Assembly: GCA_003818495.1 (NCBI GenBank)
Contig: RPRK01000029.1
Span: 1-34,252, forward strand
Direction of reading: 5' to 3'
Source: Burkholderiales bacterium
Lineage (GTDB): Bacteria; Pseudomonadota; Gammaproteobacteria; Burkholderiales; Burkholderiaceae_E
Length of the DNA: 34,252 nucleotides
Position 1 is the stretch's first letter. Each line of letters starts with the position of its first letter. Below the pieces are notes generated by a model. It had not been told where the DNA came from and searched no databases. It saw only the letters and a program-made list of their open reading frames with translations. The position numbers and the translations under genes are program-made. Shown piece by piece: positions 24,605 through 34,195 of this stretch.

Positions 24605-25816
24605 ATGCTGAACCTCCCCGGATTGCAGTTCGACCTCGGCGACGACGTCGCCATGCTGCGCGACTCGCTGCAGCAGTTCACCGCAGCCGAGATCACGCCG
24701 CGCGCCGCCGAGATCGACCGCAGCGACCAGTTCCCGATGGACCTGTGGCGCAAGCTCGGCGACCTGGGCGTGCACGGCATGACCGTGCCCGAGCAGTACG
24801 GCGGCACCGACATGGGCTACCTGGCCCACATCGTCGCGATGGAGGAGATCTCGCGCGGCTCGGCCTCGGTCGGCCTGTCCTACGGCGCGCATTCCAACCT
24901 CTGCGTGAACCAGATCAACCGCAACGGCACCACCTGGCAGAAGGAGAAGTACCTGCCGAAGCTGGTCTCCGGGGAATGGGTCGGCGCGCTCGCGATGAGC
25001 GAGCCGAACGCCGGCTCCGACGTGGTCTCGATGAAGCTGCGCGCCGACTTCCGCGGCGACCGCTGGGTGCTGAACGGCTCGAAGATGTGGATCACCAACG
25101 GCCCCGACGCCGACGTGATGGTCATCTACGCCAAGAACGACCTCGAGGCCGGCCCGCGCGGCATCACCGCCTTCCTGGTGGAGAAGACCTTCAAGGGCTT
25201 CTCGGTCGCGCAGAAGCTCGACAAGCTCGGCATGCGCGGCAGCCACACCGGCGAGCTGGTGTTCCAGGACTGCGAGGTGCCCGCCGAGAACGTGCTCGGC
25301 GGCATCGACGGCGACGACCTCAAGGGCGTGGGCCGGGGCGCCAACGTCCTGATGAGCGGGCTCGACTTCGAGCGCGCGGTGCTCTCGGGCGGACCGCTCG
25401 GCATCATGAGCGCGTGCATGGACGTGGTCGTGCCCTACCTGCACGAGCGCAAGCAGTTCGGCCAGCCGATCGGCGAGTTCCAGCTCATGCAGGGCAAGCT
25501 CGCCGACATGTACAGCACGATGATGGCCTGCCGCGCCTACGTGTACGAGGTCGGCAAGCAGTGCGACCGCTCGCGCGCCGGACGGATCGACGTGCGCTCG
25601 CTGCGCAAGGACGCGGCGGCCGCGATCCTGTACTCGGCCGAGAAGGCCACCTGGATGGCCGGCGAGGCGATCCAGTGCCTCGGCGGCAACGGCTACATCA
25701 ACGACTACCCGACCGGTCGGCTCTGGCGCGACGCGAAGCTCTACGAGATCGGCGCCGGCACCTCCGAGATCCGCCGGATGCTGATCGGTCGCGAACTGTT
25801 CGCCGAGACGGCCTGA
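24605..25816 (+). CDS. liuA: Isovaleryl-CoA dehydrogenase
   Basis: This 403-aa flavoprotein oxidises isovaleryl-CoA to 3-methylcrotonyl-CoA, the third step of leucine breakdown. Two features separate it from other acyl-CoA dehydrogenases: the catalytic Glu lies in helix G (E256 in [14 protein letters not shown]), and the usual C-terminal catalytic Glu position is Gly in [19 protein letters not shown]. Both are the known isovaleryl-CoA dehydrogenase pattern. Other family marks are [23 protein letters not shown] and [11 protein letters not shown]. The ATG at 24605 starts the expected N-terminus [13 protein letters not shown] liuB-like gene begins at the window end, supporting the pathway. Confidence 0.94.
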   Translation: MLNLPGLQFDLGDDVAMLRDSLQQFTAAEITPRAAEIDRSDQFPMDLWRKLGDLGVHGMTVPEQYGGTDMGYLAHIVAMEEISRGSASVGLSYGAHSNLCVNQINRNGTTWQKEKYLPKLVSGEWVGALAMSEPNAGSDVVSMKLRADFRGDRWVLNGSKMWITNGPDADVMVIYAKNDLEAGPRGITAFLVEKTFKGFSVAQKLDKLGMRGSHTGELVFQDCEVPAENVLGGIDGDDLKGVGRGANVLMSGLDFERAVLSGGPLGIMSACMDVVVPYLHERKQFGQPIGEFQLMQGKLADMYSTMMACRAYVYEVGKQCDRSRAGRIDVRSLRKDAAAAILYSAEKATWMAGEAIQCLGGNGYINDYPTGRLWRDAKLYEIGAGTSEIRRMLIGRELFAETA

Positions 25817-25829
25817 CGGGCGCGCCGCG

Positions 25830-27641
25830 ATGCCGCAGCGCACCTCCGACCAGGCCCTGGCGATCGCGCAGGCGATCCTCGCCGGCTTCGACCGCCACTA
25901 CGCCCTCTTCCGCTACAACGCGCAGCAGGCGAAGTCCCGCTACGAGGCGGCCGACTGGCACGCCATCCGACAGCTCGCCCGCGAGCGGATCGCCTTCTAC
26001 GACGAGCGCGTGCGCGAGGCCGTGGCCCGCATCGAGGACGTCTTCGGCGCGACCGACCTCGCGGCCGGCAACTGGGCGCAGGTCAAGCGCCACTTCGTCG
26101 CGCTGCTCGCCGAGCACCGCCAGCCCGAGCTCGCCGAGACCTTCTTCAACTCGGTGTGCGCGAAGCTGCTGCACCGCACCTACTTCCACAACGACTTCAT
26201 CTTCGTGCGGCCGGCGGTGGCCACCGACTACCTCGACGGCGATCCGCCGAGCTACCGCGCCTACTATCCCGCCGGCCTGGGGCTGCGCCGCACGCTGCGC
26301 CAGATGATCGTCGACCTGGGGCTGGCCTGCCCCTTCGTCGACATCGACCGCGACCTCGCGCTGGTGACCGCCGCGATGCGCGAGTTCGCGCCGGAGGATG
26401 CCGCGCCGGCGACCGACTGCCAGCTCAACGTGCTGCGCACGCTGTTCTACCGGAACAAGGGCGCCTACCTGATCGGGCGCTACGTGGCGGACGGCGAGGT
26501 CACGCCCTTCGCGATCCCGATCCTGCAGGACGGGCGCGGGCGGCTGTTCCTCGACACGCTGCTGCACGGCTCCGAGCGCATCGAGACGCTGTTCAACTTC
26601 TCGCGCGCCTACTTCATGGTCGACATGGAGGTGCCGTCGGCCTACGTGCGCTTCCTGAAGTCGCTGATGCCGACCAAGCCGGAGTCCGAGCTCTACACGA
26701 TGCTCGGGCTGCACAAGCAGGGCAAGACCGCGTTCTACCGCGACATGCTCGCGCACCTGAAGCACTCGCACGACAAGTTCGTCATCGCGCCGGGCATCAA
26801 GGGACTCGTGATGGGCGTGTTCACGCTGCCCTCCTTCCCCTACGTGTTCAAGATCATCAAGGACAAGCGCCACAAGGACGTCAGCCGCGAGTTCATCCAG
26901 AAGCAGTACCAGCTGGTGAAGTTCCACGACCGCGTCGGCCGGATGGCCGACACCTGGGAATACTCGGACGTGCCGTTCCCGAAGGCGCGCTTCGACCAGG
27001 CCCTGCTCGACGAACTGCGCGCCACCGCGCCCTCGATCATCGAGGAGGACGCCGACACCCTGGTCATCAAGCACCTGTACATCGAGCGGCGGATGATCCC
27101 GCTCAACATGTACCTCGAGCGCTGCACCGACGCCGAGCGCGAGCACGCGCTGATCGAGTACGGCGATGCGATCAAGCAGATGGTCGCCGCCGACATCTTT
27201 CCCGGCGACATGCTCTACAAGAACTTCGGCGTCACCCGCCAGGGCCGCGTGGTCTTCTACGACTACGACGAGGTGGCCTACGTGACCGACTGCGTGTTCC
27301 GCCGGATCCCCGAGCCGCGCACGCCCGAGGAGGAGATGGCCTCCGAGCCCTGGTACCGGGTCGGGCCGCACGACGTCTTCCCCGAGGAGTTCGGCACGTT
27401 CCTCCTCGGCGACCCGCGCGTGCGGCGGATCTTCGAGCACCACCACGGCGACCTGCTCGACGCGGCGTTCTGGCAGCGCAAGCAGGCCCACGTGCGCGCC
27501 GGCCGCTTCGACGACGTGTTCCCGTACCCCGAATCGGTCCGCTTCCGGAACCGTTATGATCAAGTCGAGGCCGCCTCCGCGGGCGGCCCCGCACGACCCG
27601 CACCGGACGCAGCCGCGCCCGCGCCCCACGCCCGAGCCTGA
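25830..27641 (+). CDS. aceK: Isocitrate dehydrogenase kinase/phosphatase AceK
   Basis: AceK phosphorylates and dephosphorylates isocitrate dehydrogenase, directing carbon between the TCA cycle and the glyoxylate shunt. This 603-aa protein shows the N-terminal regulatory region, then the kinase-like core with K341 in YVFKIIKD, the MADTWEYSDVPFP block, HLYIERRMIPLN, and the catalytic acidic motif VVFYDYDEVAY (D478, D480). The extra C-terminal 30 residues are Ala/Pro-rich. It starts 13 bp after liuA and ends 17 bp before the thiolase, so it seems to be inside the leucine-catabolic transcript, away from aceA/aceB. No clear ribosome site is seen, so translation may depend on that of liuA. Confidence 0.95.
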   Translation: MPQRTSDQALAIAQAILAGFDRHYALFRYNAQQAKSRYEAADWHAIRQLARERIAFYDERVREAVARIEDVFGATDLAAGNWAQVKRHFVALLAEHRQPELAETFFNSVCAKLLHRTYFHNDFIFVRPAVATDYLDGDPPSYRAYYPAGLGLRRTLRQMIVDLGLACPFVDIDRDLALVTAAMREFAPEDAAPATDCQLNVLRTLFYRNKGAYLIGRYVADGEVTPFAIPILQDGRGRLFLDTLLHGSERIETLFNFSRAYFMVDMEVPSAYVRFLKSLMPTKPESELYTMLGLHKQGKTAFYRDMLAHLKHSHDKFVIAPGIKGLVMGVFTLPSFPYVFKIIKDKRHKDVSREFIQKQYQLVKFHDRVGRMADTWEYSDVPFPKARFDQALLDELRATAPSIIEEDADTLVIKHLYIERRMIPLNMYLERCTDAEREHALIEYGDAIKQMVAADIFPGDMLYKNFGVTRQGRVVFYDYDEVAYVTDCVFRRIPEPRTPEEEMASEPWYRVGPHDVFPEEFGTFLLGDPRVRRIFEHHHGDLLDAAFWQRKQAHVRAGRFDDVFPYPESVRFRNRYDQVEAASAGGPARPAPDAAAPAPHARA

Positions 27642-27658
27642 ACTCCAGGAGACCCGTC

Positions 27659-28855
<1,197 letters not shown>

Positions 28856-28922
28856 CCGGCGCGATGCACACCGCGGCGATCCCCGCAGCGACGGCCGCGC
28901 CGGCGGTCCGCGAGCCGGCCTG

Positions 28923-29600
28923 ATGCCGACCGCGCTCATCATCGGCGCCTCGCGGGGCATCGGCCTCGAGTTCGTGCGCCAGTACCGGGAGGCGGGCTGG
29001 ACCGTCTTCGCCACCTTCCGTGGCGAGGACGACCGGGTCCTCCTGCGCGACCTCGGCGCGCACACGCTCAAGCTCGACGTGCAGCGCGCCGAGGACATCG
29101 CCGGGATCGGCTGGCAGCTCGACGGCGAGCGGCTCGACGTGGCGGTGGTCAATGCCGGCGTCTACGGACTGCGCACCAGCAGCATCCAGTCGCCGCCCAC
29201 CGACGAGCAGTTCGACCTGGTGATGCGCACCAACGTGCTGGGCGCGATGCGGCTGATGCCGCTGCTCGCGCCGCTGCTGGCGCCCGCGCAGGGCACGCTC
29301 GCCTTCGTCTCGAGCAAGATGGGCTCGATCGCCGAGGCCCAGGCGAGCTACGGCATGCTCTACCGGGTCTCCAAGGCGGCGGTGAACATGGTCGCCAAGA
29401 TGGCCCACAGCGACTACTCGCCGATGGGCGTGCGGGTGCTGTCGCTGCACCCGGGCTGGGTCCGCACCGACATGGGCGGCCCGAACGCCGAGGTCGCGGT
29501 CACCGACAGCGTGGCGGGCCTGCGCGGCGTGCTGGCCGACCGGGCCGCGTTCCCGAGCGGCGGCTTCTTCGACTGGCGCGGCCAGCCCATCGCATGGTGA
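28923..29600 (+). CDS. Short-chain dehydrogenase/reductase (SDR)
   Basis: This classical-length SDR of 225 aa has the cofactor loop GASRGIG (8-14), NAG (77-79), S130/S131, and the catalytic Y147-x3-K151 in YRVSK. The family uses NAD(P)H to reduce or oxidise carbonyl/hydroxyl groups; the CsgA-like subgroup is the best resemblance. Substrate is unknown. It starts 67 bp after the thiolase, and its last seven bases overlap the start of the RidA-like gene (ATGGTGA), suggesting coupled translation. Confidence 0.87.
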   Translation: MPTALIIGASRGIGLEFVRQYREAGWTVFATFRGEDDRVLLRDLGAHTLKLDVQRAEDIAGIGWQLDGERLDVAVVNAGVYGLRTSSIQSPPTDEQFDLVMRTNVLGAMRLMPLLAPLLAPAQGTLAFVSSKMGSIAEAQASYGMLYRVSKAAVNMVAKMAHSDYSPMGVRVLSLHPGWVRTDMGGPNAEVAVTDSVAGLRGVLADRAAFPSGGFFDWRGQPIAW

Positions 29601-30019
29601 GCGCCCGCCGCCTGATCTCGTCGGGCTCGAGCTTCGAGCGGCTCGCCGGCTATTCGCGCGCGGTGGTCGACGGCCGGGACGTGCACGTCTCCGGCACCAC
29701 CGGCTTCGACTACGCGACCATGACCATCGACGAGGACCTCCTCGTCCAGACCCGCCAGTGCCTGGCGAACATCGCCAGCGCGCTCGCGCAGGCCGGCTGC
29801 ACGCTCGACGACGTGGTCCGCGTGCGCTACCTGTTCACCGATGCGGCCTACTTCGAGCGCGCCGCGCCCCTGTTCGGCGAAGCCTTCGCGCGGTCGCGGC
29901 CGGCCGCCACGGCGATGATCGTCGGCCTCGTCGATCCGCGGATCAAGATCGAGATCGAGGTCGATGCACGGGTGCCCGAGGTGCCGCCTCACGACTGGGG
30001 CATCCAGCCGGGCGCCTGA
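29594..30019 (+). CDS. RidA/YjgF family protein
   Basis: This 141-aa RidA-fold protein has VHVSGTTGFD, the helix VQTRQCLANIASALAQAGCTLDDVVRVRYLFTD and C-terminal KIEIEVDARV. RidA proteins hydrolyse reactive enamine/imine intermediates from amino-acid metabolism. Canonical RidA has an Arg near the end of the domain, just before the EIE strand (xRVEIE); here the place is IKIEIE, with R115 two residues upstream, so it may belong to another Rid subgroup. It overlaps the SDR gene by 7 bp. A chemical role within branched-chain catabolism is inferred only from context. Confidence 0.82.
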   Translation: MVSARRLISSGSSFERLAGYSRAVVDGRDVHVSGTTGFDYATMTIDEDLLVQTRQCLANIASALAQAGCTLDDVVRVRYLFTDAAYFERAAPLFGEAFARSRPAATAMIVGLVDPRIKIEIEVDARVPEVPPHDWGIQPGA

Positions 30020-30045
30020 GGGACGCGGCCTGCGCCGGCGCGCCG

Positions 30046-30067
30046 GGCCGGTCGCGGCAGACCGGCC
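30046..30067 (+). repeat. 8-bp stem hairpin in the RidA to acyl-CoA dehydrogenase gap
   Basis: GGCCGGTC (30046-30053) pairs perfectly with GACCGGCC (30060-30067) around GCGGCA. It lies in the 78-bp gap before the second acyl-CoA dehydrogenase. No T-tract follows, so a processing point, attenuation site or stability element inside the operon is more likely than a terminator. Confidence 0.4.
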
Positions 30068-30097
30068 GGTGCCGTCCGCGCGAACGAGGAGACGAGC

Positions 30098-31252
30098 ATG
30101 ATCCTGAACGAATCGCTGACCATGGTCCGCGACGCAGTCCGCAGCTTCGTGAGCGAGCAGGTGGCGCCGCATGCGGCGCGCTGGGACCGCGAATCGACCT
30201 TCCCCGCCGAGGCGCTGCGCGGCCTGGCCGCGCTCGGCTGCTACGGCGTGGCCGTGCCCGAGCGCTGGGGCGGGGCCGGACTCGACTACACCGCGCTCGC
30301 GGTCATCCTCGAGGAGATCGCCGCCGGCGACGGCGCGACCTCGACGGTGGTGTCGGTCAACAACTGCCCGGTCTGCTCGATCCTCATGGCCTTCGCCGAC
30401 GACGCGCAGAAGGACCGCTGGCTGGTGCCGCTGGCGCGCGGCGAGATGCTCGGCGCCTTCTGCCTGACCGAGCCGCACGTCGGCTCCGACGCGTCGGCGC
30501 TGACCACCACCGCGCGCCGCGAGACCGGGCCCGACGGTCGCGTCGAGTACGTGATCGACGGCGTCAAGCAGTTCATCACCTCCGGCAAGCACGCCGACGT
30601 CGCGATCGTGATGGCGGTGACCGACAAGGCCGCCGGCAAGCGCGGCATCTCGGCGTTCCTGGTGCCGACCGCCACGCCCGGCTATGGGGTCGCACGGCTG
30701 GAGGACAAGGTCGGCCAGCACGCCTCCGACACCGCGCAGATCCGCTTCGAGAACTGCCGCGTGCCCGCCGCGAACCTGCTCGGCGAGGAAGGTCAGGGCT
30801 ACCGGATCGCGCTGTCGGGGTTGGAGGGCGGGCGCATCGGCATCGCGTCGCAGTCCGTCGGCATGGCGCGCGCGGCCTTCGAGGCGGCGCTGCGCTACGC
30901 CAAGGAGCGCGAGGCGTTCGGCACGCCGATCTTCCAGCACCAGGCGGTGCAGTTCCGGCTCGCCGACATGGCCACCTCGATCGAGGCGGCGCGCCAGCTG
31001 ATCCTGCATGCGGCGGCCCTGAAGGACGCCGGCCGACCCTGCCTGAAGGAGGCGGCGATGGCCAAGCTCTTCGCCTCCGAGATGGCCGAGCGGGTGTGCT
31101 CGGATGCGATCCAGGTGCACGGCGGCTACGGCTACGTGTCGGACTTCCCGGTCGAGCGGATCTGGCGCGACGTGCGCGTCTGCCAGATCTACGAAGGCAC
31201 CAGCGACATCCAGAAGATTCTCATCGGGCGCGCGCTCGCCAACGAGGGCTGA
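30098..31252 (+). CDS. Acyl-CoA dehydrogenase (short-chain type)
   Basis: This 384-aa flavoprotein carries FCLTEPHVGSDASALTTTA, KQFITSGKHAD and the standard catalytic Glu as E366 in YEGTSDIQKILIGR, unlike the isovaleryl enzyme upstream. It thus belongs to the general short/branched-chain acyl-CoA dehydrogenase group and may handle butyryl-, isobutyryl- or 2-methylbutyryl-CoA. GAGGAG lies about 7 bp before the ATG, a good ribosome site. A hairpin sits in the preceding gap. Its presence beside liuA suggests broadened branched-chain acid use by the operon, but the exact substrate cannot be told. Confidence 0.9.
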   Translation: MILNESLTMVRDAVRSFVSEQVAPHAARWDRESTFPAEALRGLAALGCYGVAVPERWGGAGLDYTALAVILEEIAAGDGATSTVVSVNNCPVCSILMAFADDAQKDRWLVPLARGEMLGAFCLTEPHVGSDASALTTTARRETGPDGRVEYVIDGVKQFITSGKHADVAIVMAVTDKAAGKRGISAFLVPTATPGYGVARLEDKVGQHASDTAQIRFENCRVPAANLLGEEGQGYRIALSGLEGGRIGIASQSVGMARAAFEAALRYAKEREAFGTPIFQHQAVQFRLADMATSIEAARQLILHAAALKDAGRPCLKEAAMAKLFASEMAERVCSDAIQVHGGYGYVSDFPVERIWRDVRVCQIYEGTSDIQKILIGRALANEG

Positions 31253-31258
31253 AGACAG

Positions 31259-31927
31259 ATGGACACCGTGATGCTGCACGCGATCGACGGCCTGGCGGTG
31301 CGGGCCTTCGTCGCGCGCCCCGAGGGCGATCCGAAAGGCTGCGTGGTGGTCGCGCAGGAGATCTTCGGGGTCAACGACCACATCCGCTGGGTGATCGCCG
31401 AGCAGTACGCGCGCGCCGGCTACCTCGCGGTCGCGCCGGCGTTCTTCGACCGGATCGAGCCGGACGTCGAGCTCGGCTACACGCCCGAGGGCACCGCGCG
31501 CGGTCGCGCGCTGGTCGACGCGCTCGGCCTGGACGCGCCGCTGCGCGACATCCGCGCCGCCGCGCAGCAGATCGGACACGGGCTGCCGGTAGGCGTCGTG
31601 GGCTACTGCTGGGGCGGCACGGTCGCCTACCTGGCGGCGACGCGCCTGGGCCTGCCCGCGGTCGGCTACTACGGCGGACGCACCGCGCCCTTCCTGCACG
31701 AACGCCTGCAGGCACCGGCGATGCTGCACTTCGGCGAGCACGACAAGCTCATCACGATGGACACCGTGCGCCGCATCAGCACCGCGCATCCCGCCCTGCC
31801 CTGCCACGTCTATCCGGCCGGCCACGGCTTCAACCGCTTCGGGCATCCCGACTGGCACGCCGAGTCGGCCGACACCGCGCTCGCGCGCACCCTCGCCTTC
31901 TTCAGGCAGCACCTCACCCATGACTGA
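31259..31927 (+). CDS. Dienelactone hydrolase family protein
   Basis: This 222-aa alpha/beta hydrolase has the dienelactone hydrolase triad: nucleophilic C117 in GYCWGGTVAY, D162 in GEHDKLI and H189 in YPAGHGFNR. The family also shows the N-terminal VVVAQEIFGVNDHIR. Dienelactone hydrolases open lactones in aromatic catabolism, but many related proteins have unknown substrates, and no aromatic pathway genes are nearby. The ATG is 6 bp after the acyl-CoA dehydrogenase stop. Its end overlaps the DapB-like gene by 8 bp. Confidence 0.88.
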   Translation: MDTVMLHAIDGLAVRAFVARPEGDPKGCVVVAQEIFGVNDHIRWVIAEQYARAGYLAVAPAFFDRIEPDVELGYTPEGTARGRALVDALGLDAPLRDIRAAAQQIGHGLPVGVVGYCWGGTVAYLAATRLGLPAVGYYGGRTAPFLHERLQAPAMLHFGEHDKLITMDTVRRISTAHPALPCHVYPAGHGFNRFGHPDWHAESADTALARTLAFFRQHLTHD

Positions 31928-32738
31928 CTCCACTCCTCCGATCCGCGTCGCGCTCGCCGGCGTCACCGGCTGGGCCGGCGCCCCCCTGGCGCGCGGCATC
32001 GTCGCCGCCCCCGACCTGCGGCTGGTCGCCGGCATCGCGCGGCGCGCCGCGGGCAGGTCCGTCGGCGACGCGCTCGGCATCGACTGCGCGGCACCCGTCG
32101 TCGGCACCGCAGCCGAGGCGCTCGCGCAGGGCGTCGACGTGTTCTTCGAGTACAGCAAGCCCGACATCGCGATCGTCAACGTGCTGGCCGCGGTGCAGGC
32201 CGGGGCACACGTGGTCGTCGGCACCTCCGGACTGTCCGACGAGGAGTACGCGCGCATCGACGCGGCCGCGCGTGCCGCCGGGCGCGGCGTCCTCGCCTGC
32301 GGCAACTTCGCCATCACCGCGGTGCTGCTGCAGAAGTTCGCCGAGATGGCGGTGAAGTGGCTGCCCGACGTCGAGCTGATCGACTACGCGAAGGCCGGCA
32401 AGGCCGACGTGCCCTCGGGCACCGTGCGCGAGCTGAGCGTGCGCCTGGGCGCCGCCCGCGGCGAGGCGCGCTCGTCGGCGCTGCCGCTCGCGAAGCTGCG
32501 CGGGCCGGTCGAGACGCGCGGCGCCGAGATGTCCGGCATCCCGGTGCACGCGGTCCGCGTGCCGGGGTTCGTGCTCGGCGTGGAGGTCATCTTCGGCGCG
32601 GAAGACCAGCGGCTGCACCTGCGCCACGAGGCCGGCGGCAGCGCCGAGCCCTACGTGCCGGGCGCGCTGCTCGCGATCCGTCGCGTCGCCGGACTGACGG
32701 GCGTGGTGCGCGGGCTCGACCGCGTGATGCAGGACTGA
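31920..32738 (+). CDS. DapB-like dihydrodipicolinate reductase family protein lacking the catalytic histidine pair
   Basis: This 272-aa protein has DapB architecture: N-terminal cofactor loop AGVTGWAG (13-20), VVVGTSGLS, GNFAITAVLLQKF in place of the family's NFSxGVNLL, and PSGT (165-168). The conserved HH of the catalytic helix (EHHH..K.DAPSGT in true DapB) is replaced by D155-Y156 in ELIDYAKAGKADVPSGT, while the Lys (K161) is kept. It is therefore doubtful that it makes tetrahydrodipicolinate for lysine; another reduction of a related acid is more likely. It overlaps the dienelactone hydrolase gene and lies in the catabolic string, not with other dap genes. Confidence 0.78.
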   Translation: MTDSTPPIRVALAGVTGWAGAPLARGIVAAPDLRLVAGIARRAAGRSVGDALGIDCAAPVVGTAAEALAQGVDVFFEYSKPDIAIVNVLAAVQAGAHVVVGTSGLSDEEYARIDAAARAAGRGVLACGNFAITAVLLQKFAEMAVKWLPDVELIDYAKAGKADVPSGTVRELSVRLGAARGEARSSALPLAKLRGPVETRGAEMSGIPVHAVRVPGFVLGVEVIFGAEDQRLHLRHEAGGSAEPYVPGALLAIRRVAGLTGVVRGLDRVMQD

Positions 32739-32754
32739 CCCGGGAGACAGCACG

Positions 32755-33393
32755 ATGGCCGCCGACTACACCCTCTACTGCTTCGCCCAGTCCGGCAACG
32801 CCTACAAGGCCGCGCTGATGCTCAACCTGTGCGGCGCCGACTGGACGCCGCGCTTCGTGGACTTCTTCAACGGCGAGACGCGCACCGAGGCGTACCGGGC
32901 CGTCAACGTGATGGGCGAGGTGCCGGTGCTCGAGCACCGGGGCCGCCGGCTGTCGCAGTCGGGCGTGATCCTCGACTATCTCGCGCACACCCTCGGTCGC
33001 TTCGACTGGGAGGGCGAGGAGGAACGGCGCGAGGTGCTGCGCTGGCTGCTCTGGGACAACCACAAGCTCACCAGCTACACCGCGACGCTGCGCTTCCTGA
33101 TGGCGCTGTCGAAGGATCCGAACCCGGCGGTGGTCGAGACCTTCCGGGCCCGCGCGCTGACCGCGATCAAGGTGCTCGACACGCAGCTCACCGGGCGCGA
33201 GTGGGTGGCGCTCGACAAGCCCTCGATCGCCGACCTGTCGCTGTGCGGCTACCTGTGGTTCAACGACGAGTTCGGCGTCGACTGGAAAACCTATCCGGCG
33301 GTCGGTGCATGGCTGCGCCGCCTCGAGGCGCTGCCGGGCTGGAAGCATCCGTACGCGCTGATGCCCGGGCACCCGCTCCCCGCGAAGGGCTGA
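32755..33393 (+). CDS. Glutathione S-transferase family protein
   Basis: This 212-aa GST has an N-terminal thioredoxin-like domain with CFAQSGNAYKAALMLNLCG, the cis-Pro motif EVPVLE and QSGVILDYLAHTLG, then an all-helical C-terminal domain with PSIADLSLCGYL. The Ser/Tyr-type catalytic residue is probably the S13 region (QSGN). GSTs detoxify electrophiles or isomerise intermediates with glutathione; a role in removing reactive enoyl intermediates here is conjecture. GGGAG lies about 9 bp before the ATG. Confidence 0.85.
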   Translation: MAADYTLYCFAQSGNAYKAALMLNLCGADWTPRFVDFFNGETRTEAYRAVNVMGEVPVLEHRGRRLSQSGVILDYLAHTLGRFDWEGEEERREVLRWLLWDNHKLTSYTATLRFLMALSKDPNPAVVETFRARALTAIKVLDTQLTGREWVALDKPSIADLSLCGYLWFNDEFGVDWKTYPAVGAWLRRLEALPGWKHPYALMPGHPLPAKG

Positions 33394-33397
33394 CGCG

Positions 33398-34120
33398 GTG
33401 CGCATCGACGCGGTGATCTTCGACTGCGACGGCGTGCTGGTCGACAGCGAGCCGATCACCAACCGCGTGCTGACCGCGATGCTCGTCGAGCTGGGCCTCG
33501 CGTTCACCGTCGAGCAGACGATGCGCACCTTCATGGGCAAGGCGCTGCGCGAGGAGCTGTCGATCATCGAGGCGCTCGCCGGCCGGCCGTTGCCGCCCGA
33601 CTGGTATGCCGGCTTCGCGCGGCGGCGCGACGAGGCGCTCGCCCGCGAGGTGAAGGCGGTGCCGCACATCGAGACCGTGCTCGATGCGCTGGTGGCCACC
33701 GGGCTGCCGCATGCCGTGGCCTCGGGGGCCGACCGCTCCAAGATGCGCGTGACGCTGGGCACGACGGGGCTGCTCGATCGGTTCGAGACGGCCGGCGCGC
33801 GCATCGTCGCGGCCGCGCCCGCGGGGACCGTCGGCCACGGCGTCGGCATCGTGCCGGGCTCGCGGATCTTCGGCGCCGACATGGTCGAGCGCGCCAAGCC
33901 CGCGCCCGACGTCTACCTGCTGGCCGCGCGCGCGCTCGGCGTCGACGCGGCGCGCTGCGCGGTCGTCGAGGACACGCCCACCGGCACCGCCGCCGGCGTG
34001 GCCGCCGGCAGCCTCGTGCTCGGCTACTGCGCCCATACCGATGCGCGCGCGCTGCTCGCCGCGGGCGCGCACGCCGTCTTCGACGACATGCGGCGGCTGC
34101 CGGCGCTGCTGGCGCCCTGA
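33398..34120 (+). CDS. HAD-family phosphatase
   Basis: This 240-aa HAD superfamily hydrolase (beta-phosphoglucomutase/phosphoglycolate phosphatase-like) has motif I FDCDGVLVDSEP (D9, D11), motif II as the S in HAVASGADRS, the Lys motif in ERAKPAPDVYLLAARAL, and motif IV as VEDTPTGTAAG. Between the motif II region and the Lys loop it has about 20 extra residues (AAAPAGTVGHGVGIVPGSRI) absent from most relatives. The start is GTG at 33398, only 4 bp after the GST stop. Substrate is unknown; a housekeeping role in clearing phosphorylated by-products is possible. Confidence 0.88.
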   Translation: MRIDAVIFDCDGVLVDSEPITNRVLTAMLVELGLAFTVEQTMRTFMGKALREELSIIEALAGRPLPPDWYAGFARRRDEALAREVKAVPHIETVLDALVATGLPHAVASGADRSKMRVTLGTTGLLDRFETAGARIVAAAPAGTVGHGVGIVPGSRIFGADMVERAKPAPDVYLLAARALGVDAARCAVVEDTPTGTAAGVAAGSLVLGYCAHTDARALLAAGAHAVFDDMRRLPALLAP

Positions 34121-34195
34121 GCCGGCCCCGGCCGCCGTCACTCGCCGTCACCCGCCTTCGACCAGACTTCGACCCGCCTTCGACCCCTGAGCGCC
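34121..34195. repeat. Short imperfect tandem repeats before the liuB-like gene
   Basis: The 75-bp spacer contains repeated CGCCGTCAC (twice) and then CTTCGACC-type units (three times, about 11 bp apart) ending just before the ATG. No ribosome site of normal strength is seen. The repeats may be simple slippage products. Confidence 0.45.
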
